Translations under genes and position numbers: made by a program | Assembly: GCA_035455245.1 (NCBI GenBank) | Contig: DATIFN010000026.1 | Span: forward strand, 1 to 9,459 | Direction: 5' to 3' | Length of the DNA: 9,459 nucleotides | From: UBA8516 sp035455245 | GTDB taxonomy: Archaea > Thermoproteota > Nitrososphaeria > Nitrososphaerales > Nitrosopumilaceae | Shown here: positions 7,837 through 9,459 of the stretch, one piece after another | Layout of the letters: each line of letters begins with the position of its first letter | Position numbering within the stretch: the stretch's first letter is position 1 | The notes under the pieces: model-generated | Databases searched by the model: none | The model's input: only the letters and a program-made list of their open reading frames with translations | What the model was told of the DNA's origin: nothing

Positions 7837-7845
7837 CTTAAATTA
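7837..7845 (+). promoter_or_regulatory. TATA-like element for rpoP
   Basis: CTTAAATTA is centred about 26 bases before the ATG at 7867, in the 40-base gap after rps10. It favours the ATG at 7867 over the in-frame TTG at 7855, and suggests rpoP has its own promoter in addition to any read-through. Confidence 0.5.
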
Positions 7846-7866
7846 CAGACATTTTTGATTAAAGAC

Positions 7867-8070
7867 ATGACCGCTGAAGATTCTCAAGAGATTGGGGAAG
7901 AAGAAAAATCACAAGCCCCAAGTTTTAGTGTGGTATATTCATGCATGCGTTGTGGAACTCCTGTTAGCCAATCTGAACTGAGCAGGTTGCCTGAAATAAA
8001 ATGCATTTGTGGATTTCGAGTCTTTGCTAAACTAAGACCGCCAGTTGTAAAATCACTAAAAGCTATCTAG
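7867..8070 (+). CDS. rpoP: RNA polymerase subunit P (Rpo12, RPC12-like)
   Basis: Small zinc-ribbon subunit of archaeal RNA polymerase, counterpart of eukaryotic RPABC4/Rpb12, 67 aa. After an acidic, probably disordered N-terminus (1-18) come the first Cys pair, SCMRCGTPV (Cys26, Cys29), and the second, IKCICGFRVFAKLRPP (Cys46, Cys48). The sequence around CGFRVFAKLRPP and the closing VVKSLKAI matches the family's basic C-terminus. The second pair is Cys-X-Cys, one residue shorter than the usual Cys-X2-Cys. An in-frame TTG at 7855 would add four residues, but ATG with the TATA element at 7837-7845 is preferred. The stop TAG overlaps the stop of the convergent C2H2 gene. Its position after EF-1alpha and S10 fits an information-processing cluster. 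Confidence 0.85.
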   Translation: MTAEDSQEIGEEEKSQAPSFSVVYSCMRCGTPVSQSELSRLPEIKCICGFRVFAKLRPPVVKSLKAI

Positions 8071-8273
8071 GTGTCTCTAGTTCCTTTGTAAGAATGATAT
8101 CTTTGTAGATGTGTTCTCATTTGTTCCATGCTTGAAAAAAACTCATTGCATTCTTTGCAATCATAAAGCAGATCCTTTCCATGTACTATTTGTTCATGTT
8201 GCATGAGTTCTTCTTGTTGTTTAAATTTTTTATCACATTTTTCACATCTGAATTTTTTAAAAAGATGCATCAT
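8067..8273 (-). CDS. Two-finger C2H2 zinc finger protein
   Basis: A 68-aa protein made almost entirely of two classical C2H2 zinc fingers. Finger 1 has Cys10, Cys13, His26 and His31; finger 2 has Cys39, Cys42, His55 and His60. Both have identical C-X2-C-X12-H-X4-H spacing, with an aromatic residue (Phe17, Phe46) near the usual hydrophobic position. Lys and Arg residues are frequent, so nucleic-acid binding is plausible, although some C2H2 fingers bind protein. Small C2H2 proteins occur in archaea but are much rarer than in eukaryotes. The start ATG (8271-8273) overlaps the TGA of the upstream three-repeat zinc protein as ATGA; a second Met follows directly. The two genes therefore form a probable translationally coupled operon. 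The target is unknown. Confidence 0.85.
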   Translation of the reverse strand: MMHLFKKFRCEKCDKKFKQQEELMQHEQIVHGKDLLYDCKECNEFFSSMEQMRTHLQRYHSYKGTRDT

Positions 8274-8683
8274 TGATCATTCTTTGCTTTTTGAATGTCC
8301 CAACAATTCCTGCATATCTGCCCTTCGATTGACCATTGTTTTTTTGGATTATATCTTATGACTCCGAGCTTCGTTCCACATATACTACACAAGTTTCGTA
8401 TTTTATCATGTTCTATTTCTTTATTATCAAAACAAGGTTTACACAGAAGCCCTTTCATTTCCCATTGCCATCTTGGTTCCCACAAATCTGGCACATTTTT
8501 TTCTATTCCACAAATGACACATTTTTGTTTAATACTCAAATCATACTGTTTTTGCATTTCATTTATGTAACAATCAGAGCATAAAGGACCTTCGACGTTC
8601 CATTCACGTTTTGGTTTGTGTTTATGAGTGAGACTCTTTTTGCATACTGTACAAAATGATGGCTTGCGATGCAGTAAATCCAT
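8270..8683 (-). CDS. Three-repeat Cys4 zinc protein, uncharacterised
   Basis: No named family is recognised. The 137-aa protein is three tandem Cys4 modules. Each has a CxxC knuckle, a variable 21-23-residue gap and a closing W-x-[VMI]-[EK]-G-x-[LI]-C-x-x-C-aromatic. Cys positions are 11/14/35/38, 55/58/81/84 and 99/102/124/127. First-knuckle cysteines are spaced exactly 44 residues apart (11, 55, 99), and the Trp of each repeat (28, 74, 117) precedes its Gly (32, 78, 121) by four. Each module most likely binds one zinc, like a treble-clef or zinc ribbon. No HNH His or Asn catalytic signature is seen, and no signal peptide or membrane segment. It is the first gene of a pair with the C2H2 protein, through an ATGA overlap. 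Start ATG 8681-8683. It may bind nucleic acid or act in a protein complex, but the function is unknown. Confidence 0.8.
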   Translation of the reverse strand: MDLLHRKPSFCTVCKKSLTHKHKPKREWNVEGPLCSDCYINEMQKQYDLSIKQKCVICGIEKNVPDLWEPRWQWEMKGLLCKPCFDNKEIEHDKIRNLCSICGTKLGVIRYNPKKQWSIEGQICRNCWDIQKAKNDQ

Positions 8684-8720
8684 AGATTCGATTTGTTTTT
8701 CTGTTAAAAAAACGTTAGTG

Positions 8721-8728
8721 GATATATC
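8721..8728 (-). promoter_or_regulatory. Candidate TATA element for zinc-protein pair
   Basis: GATATATC is palindromic and would place a minus-strand start about 15 bases before the ATG at 8683. A weaker alternative is TTTTTTAA (complement of 8703-8710), at leaderless spacing. The rest of the 143-base gap (8684-8826) holds no recognised gene or RNA. Confidence 0.3.
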
Positions 8729-8826
8729 TGGCTTTAATAAAATGATTCTAGTGACAGAACTATTTCATGACTGGTACTTATCATAGGATACACAGGATTG
8801 AATGAAAAGAAATTTTTGGTGCGGTT

Positions 8827-8952
8827 TTAACTCTGTTCTAGAGCTTCTTCGATAAGCTGACTGGTATTTAACATACCCTTTTGTTTTGCAATCTCTTCGA
8901 TCATTTTGTACTGATCAAGAGTAAAACAAATTGGCATTGAACGTTTTTCCAT
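8827..8952 (-). CDS. Small ribbon-helix-helix-like protein
   Basis: A 41-aa open frame that is easily missed because it is short. It starts at ATG 8950-8952 and ends at TAA 8827-8829. Its pattern fits a minimal ribbon-helix-helix (CopG/Arc-like) fold: a short strand KRSMPICFTL (3-12), helix 1 DQYKMIEEIAKQKG (13-26), a turn with Asn29-Thr-Ser and helix 2 SQLIEEALEQS (31-41). Such proteins bind DNA as dimers through the N-terminal strand, with basic residues before it; here only Lys3 and Arg4 precede the strand. A TATA-like element (ATATTAAAT on the minus strand, 8972-8980) is centred 24 bases before the ATG. It diverges from the SLOG-family gene across 84 bases and could be its regulator, or an autoregulator. 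No operator is evident. Confidence 0.62.
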   Translation of the reverse strand: MEKRSMPICFTLDQYKMIEEIAKQKGMLNTSQLIEEALEQS

Positions 8953-8971
8953 ATCTGAATTTGAATATTAG

Positions 8972-8980
8972 ATTTAATAT
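8972..8980 (-). promoter_or_regulatory. TATA-like element for RHH-like gene
   Basis: ATATTAAAT on the minus strand is centred 24 bases before the ATG at 8952, at leaderless spacing. Its presence supports the short frame as a real gene. Confidence 0.4.
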
Positions 8981-9009
8981 CTTTTGTGGTTAGAGCCAAA
9001 ATCACGATT

Positions 9010-9017
9010 TTTATTAT
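9010..9017 (+). promoter_or_regulatory. TATA-like element for SLOG-family gene
   Basis: TTTATTAT is centred about 24 bases before the GTG at 9037. No comparable element lies at this distance before the alternative ATG at 9019, so the site helps choose GTG. AGGA at 9028-9031 could also act as a weak Shine-Dalgarno sequence for the GTG. Confidence 0.4.
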
Positions 9018-9036
9018 AATGTTATTTAGGAAAAGC

Positions 9037-9459
9037 GTGGGTAAGAAAAAACAAATTCTTGTGATAGGAAATAATGAAAACGGAACCAATCCTGCACTTG
9101 AAAAAATAGCATATGATACAGGATCCGAAGTGGCCAAATCAGGTTCTGTTCTTGTAACTGGTGGTCTTGGGGGAGTCATGCGGGCTGCATGTAAAGGGGC
9201 AAAGGATGAGAACGGTCTTACAGTCGGAATTATTCCACAAAATGATCCATCATTTGCAAATGAGTATTGTGACATCGTAATACCAAGTGGTCTTGGTTTG
9301 GCAAGAGACTTTTTAAATGCCCTTGCCGCAGATGGCGTCATAATAATTGGTGGAGGCTCTGGTACACTTTCAGAAACCTGTGCTGCATACATGTACAAAA
9401 AACCGATTGTTGCAATAAAAAATACCGGTGGCATAGCTGAGATGTTTGCGGACAAATAT
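9037..9459 (+). CDS. TIGR00725/SLOG-family Rossmann protein, partial
   Basis: First 141 residues of a LOG-like ("lysine decarboxylase"-like) Rossmann protein of the TIGR00725 type; the 3' end lies outside the window and probably little is missing. Visible elements: strand 1 KKKQILVIGNNENGTNPALE (3-22, without its ends), TGGLGGVMRAACKGA (41-55), VGIIPQND (63-70), PSGLGLARDFLNALAADG (83-100) and the nucleotide-phosphate loop GGGSGTLSE (105-113). LOG enzymes carry PGGxGTxxE and release cytokinin-like bases from nucleotide monophosphates; here the first position is Gly, so a hydrolase role is not assured. TIGR00725 members have no settled function, and SLOG proteins in general bind or process nucleotides. 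The GTG start gives the short Met-Gly-Lys-Lys-Lys leader common in this family; the upstream ATG at 9019 would add six residues. Confidence 0.87.
   Translation, partial: MGKKKQILVIGNNENGTNPALEKIAYDTGSEVAKSGSVLVTGGLGGVMRAACKGAKDENGLTVGIIPQNDPSFANEYCDIVIPSGLGLARDFLNALAADGVIIIGGGSGTLSETCAAYMYKKPIVAIKNTGGIAEMFADKY

Noticed and set aside
7855..7866. TTG at 7855 as the rpoP start
   Set aside because: The ATG at 7867 has a TATA-like element at the spacing seen before neighbouring genes, and the four extra residues are not part of the family.
8270..8683. HNH endonuclease reading of the CxxC-rich protein
   Set aside because: CxxC knuckles suggest it at first, but no His-Asn-His catalytic set lies between them, and the Trp-Gly-Cys pattern repeats three times instead.
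8742..8786. 14-codon plus-strand frame after GATATATC
   Set aside because: The TATA-like palindrome is only about 17 bases from the ATG, too close for leaderless initiation, and the peptide shows nothing distinctive.
9019..9036. ATG at 9019 as the start of the SLOG-family gene
   Set aside because: No TATA or Shine-Dalgarno signal fits it, whereas GTG 9037 has both a TATA-like element and AGGA, and gives the usual short Lys-rich leader. The choice is not certain.

Overview
This is an archaeal chromosomal window, most likely from an AT-rich ammonia-oxidising thaumarchaeon (Nitrososphaerota, Nitrosopumilus-like). The evidence is an archaeal EF-1alpha followed by small ribosomal protein S10 and a small RNA polymerase zinc subunit (RpoP/Rpo12), an archaeal-length (223 aa) triosephosphate isomerase, a bifunctional fructose-1,6-bisphosphate aldolase/phosphatase, a helix-turn-helix plus CBS regulator, and a membrane-anchored DM13 protein. 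Most genes have a TATA-like element centred about 24-28 bases before the start codon, the spacing expected for leaderless archaeal transcripts. Several starts are TTG or GTG.

Layout. At 2-556 (minus) lies an HTH-CBS regulator, divergent from a membrane-anchored DM13 protein at 632-1255 (plus). A gluconeogenic block on the minus strand follows, read from right to left: FBP aldolase/phosphatase (4743-6059), triosephosphate isomerase (3987-4658) and pyruvate phosphate dikinase (1262-3958). Together these turn pyruvate into PEP and condense triose phosphates into fructose 6-phosphate, as expected in an autotroph that builds sugars from fixed carbon. Diverging from this block on the plus strand is the information-processing block: EF-1alpha (6205-7509), S10 (7518-7826) and RpoP (7867-8070).

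Right end. A minus-strand pair of small zinc-binding proteins converges on rpoP: a three-repeat Cys4 protein (8270-8683) whose stop overlaps the start of a two-finger C2H2 protein (8067-8273). Next come a 41-residue ribbon-helix-helix-like protein (8827-8952, minus) and a SLOG/TIGR00725-family Rossmann protein (plus from 9037, cut by the window end).

No tRNA, rRNA, CRISPR array, insertion sequence or integrase was recognised. The most novel material is the zinc-protein pair, with its exact 44-residue Cys periodicity and ATGA overlap, followed by the long Q/K/P-rich tail on the FBP aldolase/phosphatase and the shortened Cys-X-Cys half-site in RpoP. Everything else is core metabolism and translation. 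Nothing here amounts to a defence or mobile system.
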